Shown: positions 17,398 to 25,961 of the stretch, piece by piece
Position numbering within the stretch: the first letter of the stretch is position 1
Layout: the number at the start of each line of letters is the position of its first letter
Assembly (NCBI RefSeq): GCF_016862275.1
Contig: NZ_BOMQ01000063.1
Location: 62,001-126,000 of the forward strand
Direction: 5' to 3'
Length of the DNA: 64,000 bases
Origin: Actinoplanes nipponensis
GTDB taxonomy: Bacteria; Actinomycetota; Actinomycetes; Mycobacteriales; Micromonosporaceae
Notes under the pieces: generated by a model
Databases searched by the model: none
Told to the model about the DNA's origin: nothing
Seen by the model: the letters and a program-made list of their open reading frames with translations, nothing else
Program-made: the position numbers and the translations under genes

Positions 17398-17784
17398 CTA
17401 GATCTCCAGCTCCCGCGCAACGGCATGAACCAGCTGCGCGACCTTCTCCGCCGTCCGCTTGTCCGGATACTTCCCGCGCCGCAGATCCGGCTGGATCTTC
17501 GCCTCGATCACCTTGATCATGTCCTCGACCATGCCGTGCAGCTCGTCGGCGGGCCGGCGGCGCAGCTGAGCGATCGACGGCGGCGCGTCCAGCACTTTCA
17601 CGCTCATCGCCTGGGCGCCCTTGCGGCTGTCGACCACACCGAACTCCAGCCGCTGACCGGCCTTCAGGTCCGCCGTCCCGGAGGGCAGCGCGCCCTTGGG
17701 CAGGAACACGTCCCCGCCCTCGTCACTGGTGACGAACCCGAAACCCTTCGCCGCGTCGTACCACTTCACTCGACCCGTGGGCAC
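17398..17784 (-). CDS. Cold-shock domain protein
   Basis: A 128-residue protein whose first 65 residues are a cold-shock (OB-fold) domain with the nucleic-acid motifs GRVKWYDAAKGFGFV (RNP1) and DVFLP (RNP2). The C-terminal half (MVEDMIKVIEAKIQPDLRRG) is a helical extension seen in the long actinobacterial CspA-type proteins. The GTG at 17784 follows GAGG at a 6-base spacing; a GTG 18 bases upstream is less good. Likely RNA chaperone. Confidence 0.87.
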   Translation of the reverse strand: MPTGRVKWYDAAKGFGFVTSDEGGDVFLPKGALPSGTADLKAGQRLEFGVVDSRKGAQAMSVKVLDAPPSIAQLRRRPADELHGMVEDMIKVIEAKIQPDLRRGKYPDKRTAEKVAQLVHAVARELEI

Positions 17785-17830
17785 CGCTGACCTCGACTTC
17801 ACTCATTGGACTCGATTGCTCACGGCAAGG

Positions 17831-18457
17831 TTATCCAGCGCCCGTGCCCGGCCCAACCGCTATCTTTCGCAGCAGCTCCGGAAATGCCGTCAAGTCGGAC
17901 AAGACGTACGCCGCGCCGGCCTCCCGGAGCTCGTCGGCGCTGCAGGGGCCGGTCACGACGCCGATGCCGGGGATCCCGGCGGTCCGCGCGGCGACCATGT
18001 CGCCGACGTGGTCACCCACGTACCACTCGACCCCGTGCGCGGTCAGTGCCGCCGCCTTGCCCTCGGCGAACAGGTCGCCGGCCAGCTCGTCGGCGGTCAG
18101 ACCGAGGTGGGCCAGGTGCAGCGCGGCGAGCCGGCCCAGCTTGGACGTGACCACCACCACCCGCAGCCCCTGCGCGCGCACCGCCGCCAGCGCCGCGACG
18201 GCGCCCGGAGTCGGCACCGTCGGGGCGATCGCGTGGTCGGGGTACAGCGCCCGGTACGTGGTGACCGCGTCCTCGACCTGCCCGGGCGGGAACCACTCGC
18301 TGATCTCGGTGCGCAGCGGCGGGCCCAGCCGGGTGACCGCCAGATCGGCGTCGACCCACACGCCGGTCTCGGCGGTCAACGCCCGGTAGGCCGCGCGGAT
18401 CCCCGGCCGGGAGTCGATCAGGGTCATGTCCAGGTCGAACCCGACCGCCGCGGTCAA
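17831..18457 (-). CDS. HAD family hydrolase (phosphoglycolate-phosphatase-like)
   Basis: A 208-residue haloacid dehalogenase-type phosphatase. Motif I is FDLDMTLID (D8 and D10; M replaces the usual G), motif II VVTSK, motif III K in the FAEGKAAAL region and motif IV GDHVGDM. The helical cap is the small C1 type found in Gph-like enzymes. Its start overlaps by 4 bp the end of a small upstream gene. The substrate cannot be read from the sequence. Confidence 0.83.
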   Translation of the reverse strand: MTAAVGFDLDMTLIDSRPGIRAAYRALTAETGVWVDADLAVTRLGPPLRTEISEWFPPGQVEDAVTTYRALYPDHAIAPTVPTPGAVAALAAVRAQGLRVVVVTSKLGRLAALHLAHLGLTADELAGDLFAEGKAAALTAHGVEWYVGDHVGDMVAARTAGIPGIGVVTGPCSADELREAGAAYVLSDLTAFPELLRKIAVGPGTGAG

Positions 18458-18666
18458 GGCGTGGTGGTGGGGGTGTACGTCAGCTGGTCCACCGGGAGCG
18501 GGAACTCCTGGTCGTCCCCGAACGGCGACGGCGCGGCCGGCCGGTCGGCGATGAGCTCGGAGACGGGCAGGTGGCCCTCCTTGATGGGGGACTCCCGGCC
18601 GGTCGTCTTCCGTGAGGCCGAGCCGGCTTCCACCGACGTGCCCGGCATCTTGTTGTCAGCCCCCAC
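18454..18666 (-). CDS. Small hypothetical protein
   Basis: A 70-residue polar protein with no recognised domain (contains ESPIKEGHLPVSELIADRP and ends DQLTYTPTTTP). A good ribosome-binding site AAGGGGA lies 6 bases before the GTG at 18666; a GTG two codons upstream is too close to it. The stop overlaps the start of the HAD gene (ATGA), so the two are probably coupled, which is the main support for a real gene. Confidence 0.6.
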   Translation of the reverse strand: MGADNKMPGTSVEAGSASRKTTGRESPIKEGHLPVSELIADRPAAPSPFGDDQEFPLPVDQLTYTPTTTP

Positions 18667-18737
18667 AGTCACTCCCCTTGGTCCGTCGCTTGATCCGACC
18701 TCTCACCATGCTCGCACGGCGGCTAGCGTGGAGAACG

Positions 18738-21173
18738 ATGGCCACCGCATTCGCCGACCAGCTCCGGTCGCTCACCGATGACGCCCTGGGCGCGCTGATC
18801 CAGCTGCGCCCGGATCTCGTCGTGCCCGTGCCGTCCGACGTCTCCGCCCTGGCCGTCCGGGCCCAGTCGCGGGGCTCGGTGGCCCGCTGCCTCGACGCGC
18901 TCGACGAGTTCACCCTCGCCGTGCTGGACGCGGCGCGGCTCAGCCGGGCCGCGGAGACCGCGCTGACCTCGGTCGCCGCGATCGTCGAGCTGGCCGGGGA
19001 CACGGCCGACCCCGTCGACCTACGGGTGGCGATCGACCGGCTCCGGGCCCGGTTCCTGCTGCACGGGCCCGAGGACGCCCTGCAGATCGTCGGTGCGGTC
19101 GACGAGGTGACCTCGCCGTACCCGGCGGGCCTGGGCCGTCCCGCCGACTACCTGGACCCGCAGGCGGCGGCCCTGTGCGCCGACCGCGCGAAGCTGCGGC
19201 GGGCCGTGCTCGCCGCGCCGCCGGGCGCCCGGGCCGTGCTCGACCGGCTCGCCGCCGGGCCGCCGGTCGGCGCGCTCAGCTCGGGCGGCACCGTCGCCGA
19301 GCCGGTGCGCTGGCTGATCGACCAGCACATCCTCGTGCCGGTCTCCGAGGCCGGCCGGGCCCCGCGGGCCGACGGCGAGCTGGTCGAGCTGCCGCGCGAG
19401 GTTGGCCTGCTGCTGCGCCGCGACTCCGGGCCGCTGGGCCGGCTGCGGCCGCTGCCGCCGGCCCCGGACGGGCCGGTCCGGGAGCCGAAGTCGGTGGATT
19501 CGGCCGGCGCCGGGCAGGCGATGGAGGCCGTCCGGTACGTCGAGACGCTGCTGGAGGCGTTGTCGGCCGAGCCGGCGGCCGTGCTGAAGACCGGCGGGCT
19601 GGGCGTCCGCGACCTGAAGCGGCTGGCCCGCGCGGCCAACCTGGACGAGCCGTCGGCCGGGCTGCTGATCGAGGCCGCCTACGCGGCCGGCCTGCTCGGC
19701 GAGGCGGACGCGGCGGGCAACGGCCGGGGCGTCACCGCGAGCCGGGCCTCCGGGCTGGTCGACGAGATCTTCCTGCCCACCGGCGGCTACGACCTGTGGC
19801 GGGCGCTGAGCATCGCGCAGCGCTGGGAGGCGCTGGCCAACTCGTGGCTGGCGATGACCCGGCAGCCCGGCCTGATCGGGCAGCGCGACGACCGGGACCG
19901 GCCGATCAACCCGCTGGCCCCGGACGCCGAGCGGGCCGGCGCCCCGCAGGCCCGGCGGGAGGCGCTGGCCGCGCTGGCGACGCTCGCTCCCGGCGCCGCG
20001 CCGCGGGCCGACGAGGTGCTCGAGCTGCTGGCCTGGCAGGCGCCGCGCCGGGCCCGGGGCCGGGAGGCCGCCCACCGCGACGCCCTGGCCGGTGCGGCCA
20101 CGCTCGGCGTGACCGGGCTGGGGGCGCTGACCTCGTACGGGCGGCTGGTGCAGTCGGACGAGCCGCCCACCGACTCCGACCCGCTGGGCGCCGGCCCGGG
20201 TGGCGCCCGCGCGCCGGGGGCCTCGAACGCCGTGCGCACCCTCGACGCGCTGCTGCCCGCGCCCGTCGACCACGTGCTGGTCCAGGCCGACCTCTCCGTG
20301 GTCGTGCCGGGCCCGCCGGAGCCCGAGCTGGCCGCGGAGCTGGACGTGGTGGCCGAGCCGGAGTCGGCCGGCGGCGCGAGCGTCTACCGGGTCACCTCGG
20401 GCAGTGTGCGCCGCGCCCTGGACGTCGGCTACACCGCCGGCGACCTGCACGGGCTCTTCCGGCGCCGGTCGCGGACGCCGGTGCCGCAGGCGCTGACCTA
20501 CCTGATCGACGACTCGGCGCGCAAGCACGGCGGCCTGCGGGCCGGCTCGGCCGGGTCCTACCTGCGCAGCGACGACGAGGCGCTGATCGCCGAGGTGCTG
20601 GCGGACCGGCGGCTGGGACCGCTGGCGCTGCGCCGGCTGGCGCCCACGGTGCTGTGCAGCCCGGTGCAGATCGCCCGGCTGCTGGGGGCGCTGCGGGACG
20701 CCGGGTTCGCCCCGGTCGCCGAGGACGCCGCCGGGTCGGCCGTGCTGGCCCGGCCGCGGGTGCGCCGCGCGGTCAGCCGTACCCCGGTCTCGTCGCGGCT
20801 GGGTGACCAGGCCGGGCCGCCGCTGCTGGCCGGCCCGCGGCTGGCCGGGGTGGTCGAGCAGATCCGGCGGGGAGACGTCGCGACCCGCGCGGCCCGCCGG
20901 GCGCCGGTCACGGTGCGGGCGGCGAACGGCCAGCAGGTGCCCGGCCTGACCTCGGTGCAGGCGCACACGCAGGCGATGGCGGTGCTCCAGCAGGCGGTCC
21001 GCGACAAGGCCCGGGTCTGGGTGGGCTACGTCGACTCGCACGGCGCGACGCTGTCCCGGCTGGTCCGCCCGGTGTCGCTGAGCGCCGGTTACCTGCGCGC
21101 CGAGGACGAGCGGACAGAGACGCTGCACACGTTCGCCCTGCACCGGATCACGGCGGCGGTCGTCGAGGAGTGA
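18738..21173 (+). CDS. Helicase-associated protein (XPB partner)
   Basis: An 811-residue protein that in actinobacteria stands directly before the XPB helicase gene. It begins FADQLRSLTDDALGALIQLR and has a long helical body with Ala/Arg-rich segments; the last 110 residues (RVWVGYVDSHGATLSRLVRP and LHTFALHRITAAV) look like a WYL-type or helicase-associated C-terminal domain. No Walker A or DEAD box was found, so it is not itself a helicase. ATG 18738 follows GGAGAAC; the frame is open further upstream but overlaps the promoter region. Probable role in DNA repair together with XPB is inference from context. Confidence 0.75.
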   Translation: MATAFADQLRSLTDDALGALIQLRPDLVVPVPSDVSALAVRAQSRGSVARCLDALDEFTLAVLDAARLSRAAETALTSVAAIVELAGDTADPVDLRVAIDRLRARFLLHGPEDALQIVGAVDEVTSPYPAGLGRPADYLDPQAAALCADRAKLRRAVLAAPPGARAVLDRLAAGPPVGALSSGGTVAEPVRWLIDQHILVPVSEAGRAPRADGELVELPREVGLLLRRDSGPLGRLRPLPPAPDGPVREPKSVDSAGAGQAMEAVRYVETLLEALSAEPAAVLKTGGLGVRDLKRLARAANLDEPSAGLLIEAAYAAGLLGEADAAGNGRGVTASRASGLVDEIFLPTGGYDLWRALSIAQRWEALANSWLAMTRQPGLIGQRDDRDRPINPLAPDAERAGAPQARREALAALATLAPGAAPRADEVLELLAWQAPRRARGREAAHRDALAGAATLGVTGLGALTSYGRLVQSDEPPTDSDPLGAGPGGARAPGASNAVRTLDALLPAPVDHVLVQADLSVVVPGPPEPELAAELDVVAEPESAGGASVYRVTSGSVRRALDVGYTAGDLHGLFRRRSRTPVPQALTYLIDDSARKHGGLRAGSAGSYLRSDDEALIAEVLADRRLGPLALRRLAPTVLCSPVQIARLLGALRDAGFAPVAEDAAGSAVLARPRVRRAVSRTPVSSRLGDQAGPPLLAGPRLAGVVEQIRRGDVATRAARRAPVTVRAANGQQVPGLTSVQAHTQAMAVLQQAVRDKARVWVGYVDSHGATLSRLVRPVSLSAGYLRAEDERTETLHTFALHRITAAVVEE

Positions 21174-21351
21174 CCGGCCGGGACCGCGCGCCCCCGTTGC
21201 CCTGCTCGCGCGCGACCCGCCCGCCGTCGATGGTTCTGCAGTGTTAAACGCCCGGCCTGTGCGAAGCGTTGCACACGGGATCAACCTTCTTCGCTACGGA
21301 ACGGGCCGTGTCACACTGGAGGGTCTTCTCCCGCACGTCGAAGGGCACCTG

Positions 21352-23013
21352 GTGACCGGCGGACCCCTGATCGTCCAGTCCGACAAGACTCTGCTGCTGG
21401 AGGTCGACCACCCCGACGCGCAGGCGTGCCGGATGGCGATCGCCCCGTTCGCGGAGCTGGAACGCTCCCCCGAGCACGTGCACACCTACCGGCTGACGCC
21501 GCTGGGCCTGTGGAACGCCCGGGCCGCCGGTCACGACGCGGAGGGCGTGGTCGACTCGCTGATCAAGTTCTCCCGCTACCCGGTGCCGCACGCCCTGCTG
21601 GTCGACGTGGCCGAGACCATGGACCGGTACGGCCGCCTCCAGCTGGTCAACGACCCGTCGCACGGGCTGGTCCTGCGCGGGCTCGACAAGATCGTGCTGG
21701 TCGAGGTGGCGAAGAGCAAGAAGTTGGCCGGCATGCTGGGCGCCCGCCTGGACGACGAGACGATCGCGGTGCACGCCTCCGAGCGCGGCCGGCTCAAGCA
21801 GGCCCTGCTCAAGCTCGGCTGGCCGGCCGAGGACCTGGCCGGTTACGTGGACGGCGAGGCCCACGAGATCGATCTGGCCCAGAACGGCTGGACGCTGCGG
21901 TCGTACCAGCAGGAGGCGGTGGACGGCTTCTGGGCCGGCGGCTCCGGGGTGGTCGTGCTGCCCTGTGGCGCCGGCAAGACGCTGGTCGGCGCGGCCGCGA
22001 TGGCCACCGCCAAGGCCACCACGCTGATCCTGGTGACCAACACGGTCGCCGGCCGGCAGTGGAAGCGCGAGCTGGTCGCCCGTACGTCGCTGACCGAGGA
22101 CGAGATCGGCGAGTACAGCGGCGAGCGCAAGGAGATCCGCCCGGTCACCATCGCGACGTACCAGGTGCTCACCTCGCGGCGCGGCGGCGCGTTCACCCAC
22201 CTCGACCTATTCGGCGCCCGCGACTGGGGCCTGGTCATCTACGACGAGGTGCACCTGCTGCCGGCGCCGATCTTCCGCTTCACCGCCGACCTGCAGGCCC
22301 GCCGCCGGCTGGGCCTGACCGCGACCCTGGTGCGCGAGGACGGCCGGGAGGGCGACGTGTTCTCGCTGATCGGCCCGAAGCGCTACGACGCGCCGTGGAA
22401 GGACATCGAGGCGCAGGGCTGGATCGCCCCGGCGCTGTGCACCGAGGTCCGGGTGACGCTCACCGACGCCGAGCGCATGACGTACGCGGTGACCGAGGCC
22501 GAGGAGCGCTACCGGGTGGCGGCGACCGCCCGCACCAAGCTGCCGGTGGTCCGCGCCCTGCTCGACCGGCACCCGGACGAGCAGGTGCTGGTGATCGGCG
22601 GCTACATCGACCAGCTGCACCAGCTGGGTGAATACCTGGACGCCCCGATCGTGCAGGGCTCGACGACGAACAAGGAACGCGAGCGGCTGTTCGACGAGTT
22701 CCGGTCGGGCTCGCTGAAGACGCTGGTGATCTCCAAGGTCGGCAACTTCAGCATCGACCTGCCCGAGGCGGCCGTGGCGATCCAGGTGTCCGGCACGTTC
22801 GGCTCCCGGCAGGAGGAGGCCCAGCGGCTGGGCCGGGTGCTGCGCCCGAAGGCCGACGGCCGCCAGGCGCACTTCTACACGGTGGTGTCCCGCGACACGA
22901 TCGACACCGAGTACGCCGCGCACCGGCAGCGCTTCCTGGCCGAGCAGGGTTACGCCTACACGATCGTGGACGCGGACGACGTGCTCGGCCCGCCCCTGCC
23001 CCAGGTCGACTGA
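21352..23013 (+). CDS. DNA repair helicase XPB (SF2)
   Basis: A 553-residue superfamily 2 DNA helicase related to archaeal/eukaryotic XPB. Walker A PCGAGKT is at residues 204-210, the DEVH box at 298-301, motif III LGLTAT, and motif VI QRLGRVLRPK follows the RED-like and thumb segments. The N-terminal 170 residues are the damage-recognition-like domain (SDKTLLLEVDHPDA). I chose GTG 21352 (AAGGG 7 bases upstream), where conserved sequence begins; TTG/ATG codons up to 21241 remain possible. Follows its partner by about 180 bp. Confidence 0.88.
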   Translation: MTGGPLIVQSDKTLLLEVDHPDAQACRMAIAPFAELERSPEHVHTYRLTPLGLWNARAAGHDAEGVVDSLIKFSRYPVPHALLVDVAETMDRYGRLQLVNDPSHGLVLRGLDKIVLVEVAKSKKLAGMLGARLDDETIAVHASERGRLKQALLKLGWPAEDLAGYVDGEAHEIDLAQNGWTLRSYQQEAVDGFWAGGSGVVVLPCGAGKTLVGAAAMATAKATTLILVTNTVAGRQWKRELVARTSLTEDEIGEYSGERKEIRPVTIATYQVLTSRRGGAFTHLDLFGARDWGLVIYDEVHLLPAPIFRFTADLQARRRLGLTATLVREDGREGDVFSLIGPKRYDAPWKDIEAQGWIAPALCTEVRVTLTDAERMTYAVTEAEERYRVAATARTKLPVVRALLDRHPDEQVLVIGGYIDQLHQLGEYLDAPIVQGSTTNKERERLFDEFRSGSLKTLVISKVGNFSIDLPEAAVAIQVSGTFGSRQEEAQRLGRVLRPKADGRQAHFYTVVSRDTIDTEYAAHRQRFLAEQGYAYTIVDADDVLGPPLPQVD

Positions 23014-23026
23014 CCGGCCCGCGCGG

Positions 23027-23641
23027 TCACTCCGTCGGCAACTGCGGCGCGGGCGGTTCGGCCGGCGCCTCCACGGCGCTGGGGGCCTGGTCCACCGCGC
23101 TGCGGCTGGTCAGCATGAGGCCCCCGGCCAGGCAACCGAGCAGAACGACGACCACGGCGGCGATGGCGACCGCGACCGCCACGCGCAGCCCGGCGCCGCC
23201 GTCCTGTTTGCGCACCGGCGGCGGCGCGAACGGCGGCCCGGCGACCGGCGGCGGCGGATAGGACGAGCGGCCGAAGTCGGAGGCGGGCGGGAACGGCCCG
23301 GCGTAGGCGGGCGGCGGCGAATCCGGCGGCGGCGCGACGACCGGCAGGGGGCGCGCCGCGGCCCGGGCGGGGCCGGCGTAGGAGAGCACGGGCTCGCGGG
23401 GCGCGAGCAGGCCGGCCTCCTCGTACGCGGCGGCGGCCACGACCTCCGGGCTGCCGAGCCGCTCCAGCAGCTCCAGCAGGTCGCTCTCGGAGGCGACGCC
23501 GCGGGCGACGCGCTCGTCGTGGATATGCGCCTCGATCTCGGCGAGGAGCTCCCGGCGTTGCAGCACCGGCAGCCCGGTGAGCCGCAGCTCCAGCTCGTGC
23601 AGGTACTCCTTGACCGCTTGGTCGGTCCTGTTGCTGCTCAT
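23027..23641 (-). CDS. HAAS-domain (DUF1700-like) membrane protein
   Basis: A 204-residue protein. Residues 1-75 are a helical HAAS-type signalling domain (YLHELELRLTGLPVLQRREL, AHIHDERVARGV, DLLELLERLGSPEVVAAAAY), residues 80-140 are a Pro-rich linker, about 145-170 a single membrane helix (AVAVAIAAVVVVLLGCLAGG), and the end is extracellular. HAAS domains usually interact with the PadR regulator encoded next door; here the start overlaps padR by 4 bp. Convergent with the XPB gene, 13 bp apart. Confidence 0.78.
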   Translation of the reverse strand: MSSNRTDQAVKEYLHELELRLTGLPVLQRRELLAEIEAHIHDERVARGVASESDLLELLERLGSPEVVAAAAYEEAGLLAPREPVLSYAGPARAAARPLPVVAPPPDSPPPAYAGPFPPASDFGRSSYPPPPVAGPPFAPPPVRKQDGGAGLRVAVAVAIAAVVVVLLGCLAGGLMLTSRSAVDQAPSAVEAPAEPPAPQLPTE

Positions 23642-23979
23642 GCCCCACCGGTCCCTACGAGACGGTCGACGGTCTGTCGAAACGAAACCCACTCGGAGCG
23701 GAAGTGCTCCAGTGCCGACCGCCCGGTGTCGGTGAGCGCGTAGTAGCGCCGCGGCGGTCCGGTCGGCGACTCGCTCCACTTGCTGTCCAGCCAGCCCACC
23801 CGGCGCAACCGGGACAGCAGCGGGTAGATCGTGCCCTCGGAGGCGGCGAGGTTCCGCTCCTCGCCGAAGCGCCGGACGATCTCCGTGCCGTACCGGTCCT
23901 CGTGCTCGACCATGGCGAGCACGCAGAACTCGAGCGTCCCGCGGCGGAGGCTGGTGGAGAGCTGCGCGACGTCGGCCAT
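23638..23979 (-). CDS. PadR family transcriptional regulator
   Basis: A 113-residue winged-helix PadR regulator (LRRGTLEFCVLAMVEHEDRYG, EGTIYPLLSRLRRVGWL, PRRYYALTDTGR). It is the first gene of a two-gene unit with the HAAS protein, coupled by an ATGA overlap. Its own promoter is leaderless (TACCGT seven bases before the ATG) and overlaps a perfect PadR palindrome, so autorepression is likely. Confidence 0.88.
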   Translation of the reverse strand: MADVAQLSTSLRRGTLEFCVLAMVEHEDRYGTEIVRRFGEERNLAASEGTIYPLLSRLRRVGWLDSKWSESPTGPPRRYYALTDTGRSALEHFRSEWVSFRQTVDRLVGTGGA

Positions 23980-23990
23980 GCGGTACACGG

Positions 23991-24009
23991 TACCTTGCCA
24001 CGCAAGGTA
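23991..24009 (-). promoter_or_regulatory. PadR operator TACCTTG-N5-CAAGGTA
   Basis: A perfect 7-5-7 palindrome, TACCTTGCCACGCAAGGTA, lies 12 bp upstream of padR. Its proximal edge overlaps the -10 box TACCGT (minus strand, 23992-23987), which itself ends 7 nt before the ATG. The stop codon of the downstream-lying LigD-polymerase gene (24012) is only 2 bp away, so the operator is squeezed between two genes. Confidence 0.65.
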
Positions 24010-24011
24010 GC

Positions 24012-24923
24012 TCAACGAGCAGGTACGGGCGGCCCCGGCTCCAGCAGGCAGGCCAGCAGATCGCCGTGCTCCTCGACCCGGTCCAGCACCTCGGCCGCGG
24101 TGAGCTGCCGGACCGCGCCCGCGCCCATCGCCATCTCCGCCACCTCGTCCCAGGTCAGCGGCGTCGAAGCGGTCGGCGTCGCCTGCGCGCGCAGCGAGTA
24201 CGGCGCCACGGTGGTCTTGGCCGCGTTGTTCTGGCTCCAGTCGATGAAGACCTTCCCGGGGCGTACCGCCTTGGCCATCTTGGCGGTGATCGAGCCCGGC
24301 ACCTGCGCGGACAGCTCCTCGGCGACCCGCCTGGCGTAGCCGGAGACGACCTCGGCGTCCTGGGTGCCCGAGATCGGCACGCACAGCTGCATGCCCTTCT
24401 TGCCGGAGGTCTTGGGCTGGGCGGTGAGGCCGTCGTCGGCCAGCCGGTCGCGCATCAGCACGGCGACCGCGCAGCACTCCTTGAGCCCGGCCGGGGCCCC
24501 CGGGTCGAGGTCGACCACCATCAGGTCGGGGTCGGCCCCGATCCGCCACTGCGGCGTGTGCAGCTCCAGCGAGGCGAGGTTGGCCACCCAGACCAGCGTC
24601 GCGAGCTCGTCGACGACCACGAAGTCGATGGTCTCCCGGGCCTTGGTGGAGCCGGGCACGGGCAGGGTCTCCAGCCGCACCCAGGGCGGCGTCCCGCCCG
24701 GCGCGTTCTTCTCGAAGAAGTGCGCGCCGTCCACGCCGTTCGGAAAGCGGATCCGGGTCAGCGCCCGGTCCTTGAGGTGCGGCAGCAGCACCGGCGCGAT
24801 CCGGGTGTAGTAGTCGATGACCTCGCCCTTGGTGAAGCCGGCGGCCGGGTACATCACCTTGTCGAGGTTGGACAGCTCCACGTCGCGTCCCTCGATCTGG
24901 ACGGCGAACCGCTGCTTAACCAC
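24012..24923 (-). CDS. LigD-type NHEJ polymerase/primase
   Basis: A 303-residue archaeo-eukaryotic primase-fold polymerase that fills in or adds ribonucleotides at double-strand breaks. The metal site is DLMVVDLDPG (D-x-D) in the middle; the 5'-phosphate binding part TKGEVIDYYTRIAPVLLPHL and HFFEKNAPGGTPPW are typical of LigD PolDom. The start overlaps the ligase stop by 8 bp (same strand), giving a ligase-polymerase operon divergent from ku. Confidence 0.88.
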   Translation of the reverse strand: MVKQRFAVQIEGRDVELSNLDKVMYPAAGFTKGEVIDYYTRIAPVLLPHLKDRALTRIRFPNGVDGAHFFEKNAPGGTPPWVRLETLPVPGSTKARETIDFVVVDELATLVWVANLASLELHTPQWRIGADPDLMVVDLDPGAPAGLKECCAVAVLMRDRLADDGLTAQPKTSGKKGMQLCVPISGTQDAEVVSGYARRVAEELSAQVPGSITAKMAKAVRPGKVFIDWSQNNAAKTTVAPYSLRAQATPTASTPLTWDEVAEMAMGAGAVRQLTAAEVLDRVEEHGDLLACLLEPGPPVPAR

Positions 24924-25920
24924 TGTCGTCCTCCTCGGCGCACTCCTCGGGAGACTTATCCGGGCGCAGCCGCAGGAAACGCGGGAAGCGCAGCCGGCCG
25001 TCCGGGGTGCGGTTGCCGTAGCGCACCTCCACTACCAGCTCCGGCCGCACCCAGTGGGCGCCGCGGGAGTCCTCGCGCGGCACCGCGCCCCGGGCGAACG
25101 GCGACTCCGGGGCGGCCAGCGGGGCGAGCACCGACAGCAGCTGCTGCTCAGCCGCCGCGCCGATGCCGCCGCCGACCCGGCCCCGGAACAGCAGTCGCCC
25201 GTCCGGGCCCGGCACGCCGACCAGCAGGCCACCGAGCTTGCGCGCCCCGGCCCGCCAGCCGCCGATGACGTAGTCCCCGGTCCGGTCGAACTTGACCTTG
25301 ACCCAGTCCGGCGACCGGGCGCCCGGCAGGTACGCCGTGTTCAGCCGCTTCGCCACCACGCCCTCGAGGCGGTTCTCCCGGGCGGCGGCCTCGGTGGCGA
25401 CCCCGTCGGTGAAGGCCGGCGGCACCATCCACGGCCCGTCCCCCAGATCCAGCTCCTCGAGCCGGGCGCGCCGGTCGGCGTACGGGACCTCGATCAGCGA
25501 CTCGCCGGCGTACCGGAGCAGGTCGAAGATCATGTAGGTGACCGGGAGGGTCGCCGCCAGCCGGGCCGCCCGCCCCGGGTCGCGGACGTGCATCCGCTCG
25601 GCCAGCGCGGTGAACGACGGGCGCCCGGCCGCGTCCAGCACCACCATCTCACCGTCCAGCAGCGAGCCCGGCGGCAGCGACAGGCCCGCGACCTCGGGAT
25701 AAGCAAGCGTGACCGCGGCGCCCGAGCGGGCCCACAGCCGCGGCGGCCCGTCCTCGAACGAGGAGAGCACCCGCACGCCGTCCCACTTGAACTCGTAGCT
25801 CCAGCCCGGCCCACGGGGCAGCGCGCCCGCGGTCGCGAGCATCGGCGAGAGCGGCGCACCCGGCACCTGATCACCATAGGCACCCGCGAACACCTTACGC
25901 AGGCGTCTCACTGATGCCAT
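24916..25920 (-). CDS. ATP-dependent DNA ligase, LigD ligase-domain type
   Basis: A 334-residue ligase with adenylation domain and OB fold. The nucleotidyl lysine is K45 in EFKWDGVR, followed by motif III (LLDGEMVVLD) and motif V (GDYVIGGWR region upstream of the OB domain). It seals breaks in Ku-dependent end joining. The start is not certain: conserved ligase sequence starts at LSPMLATAG, so a GTG about 18 codons into this frame could also be used. It is split from the polymerase domain, unlike single-chain mycobacterial LigD. Confidence 0.85.
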   Translation of the reverse strand: MASVRRLRKVFAGAYGDQVPGAPLSPMLATAGALPRGPGWSYEFKWDGVRVLSSFEDGPPRLWARSGAAVTLAYPEVAGLSLPPGSLLDGEMVVLDAAGRPSFTALAERMHVRDPGRAARLAATLPVTYMIFDLLRYAGESLIEVPYADRRARLEELDLGDGPWMVPPAFTDGVATEAAARENRLEGVVAKRLNTAYLPGARSPDWVKVKFDRTGDYVIGGWRAGARKLGGLLVGVPGPDGRLLFRGRVGGGIGAAAEQQLLSVLAPLAAPESPFARGAVPREDSRGAHWVRPELVVEVRYGNRTPDGRLRFPRFLRLRPDKSPEECAEEDDSG

Positions 25921-25961
25921 TCTTGATCGGGGGCACTGGTCACGGTGGGTAGGAGACGAAG

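Noticed and set aside
19020..21284. 754-codon minus-strand open frame opposite the XPB partner gene
   Set aside because: Pro/Arg/Gly/Gln-rich sequence without any motif; the plus-strand gene has normal codon use and family similarity.
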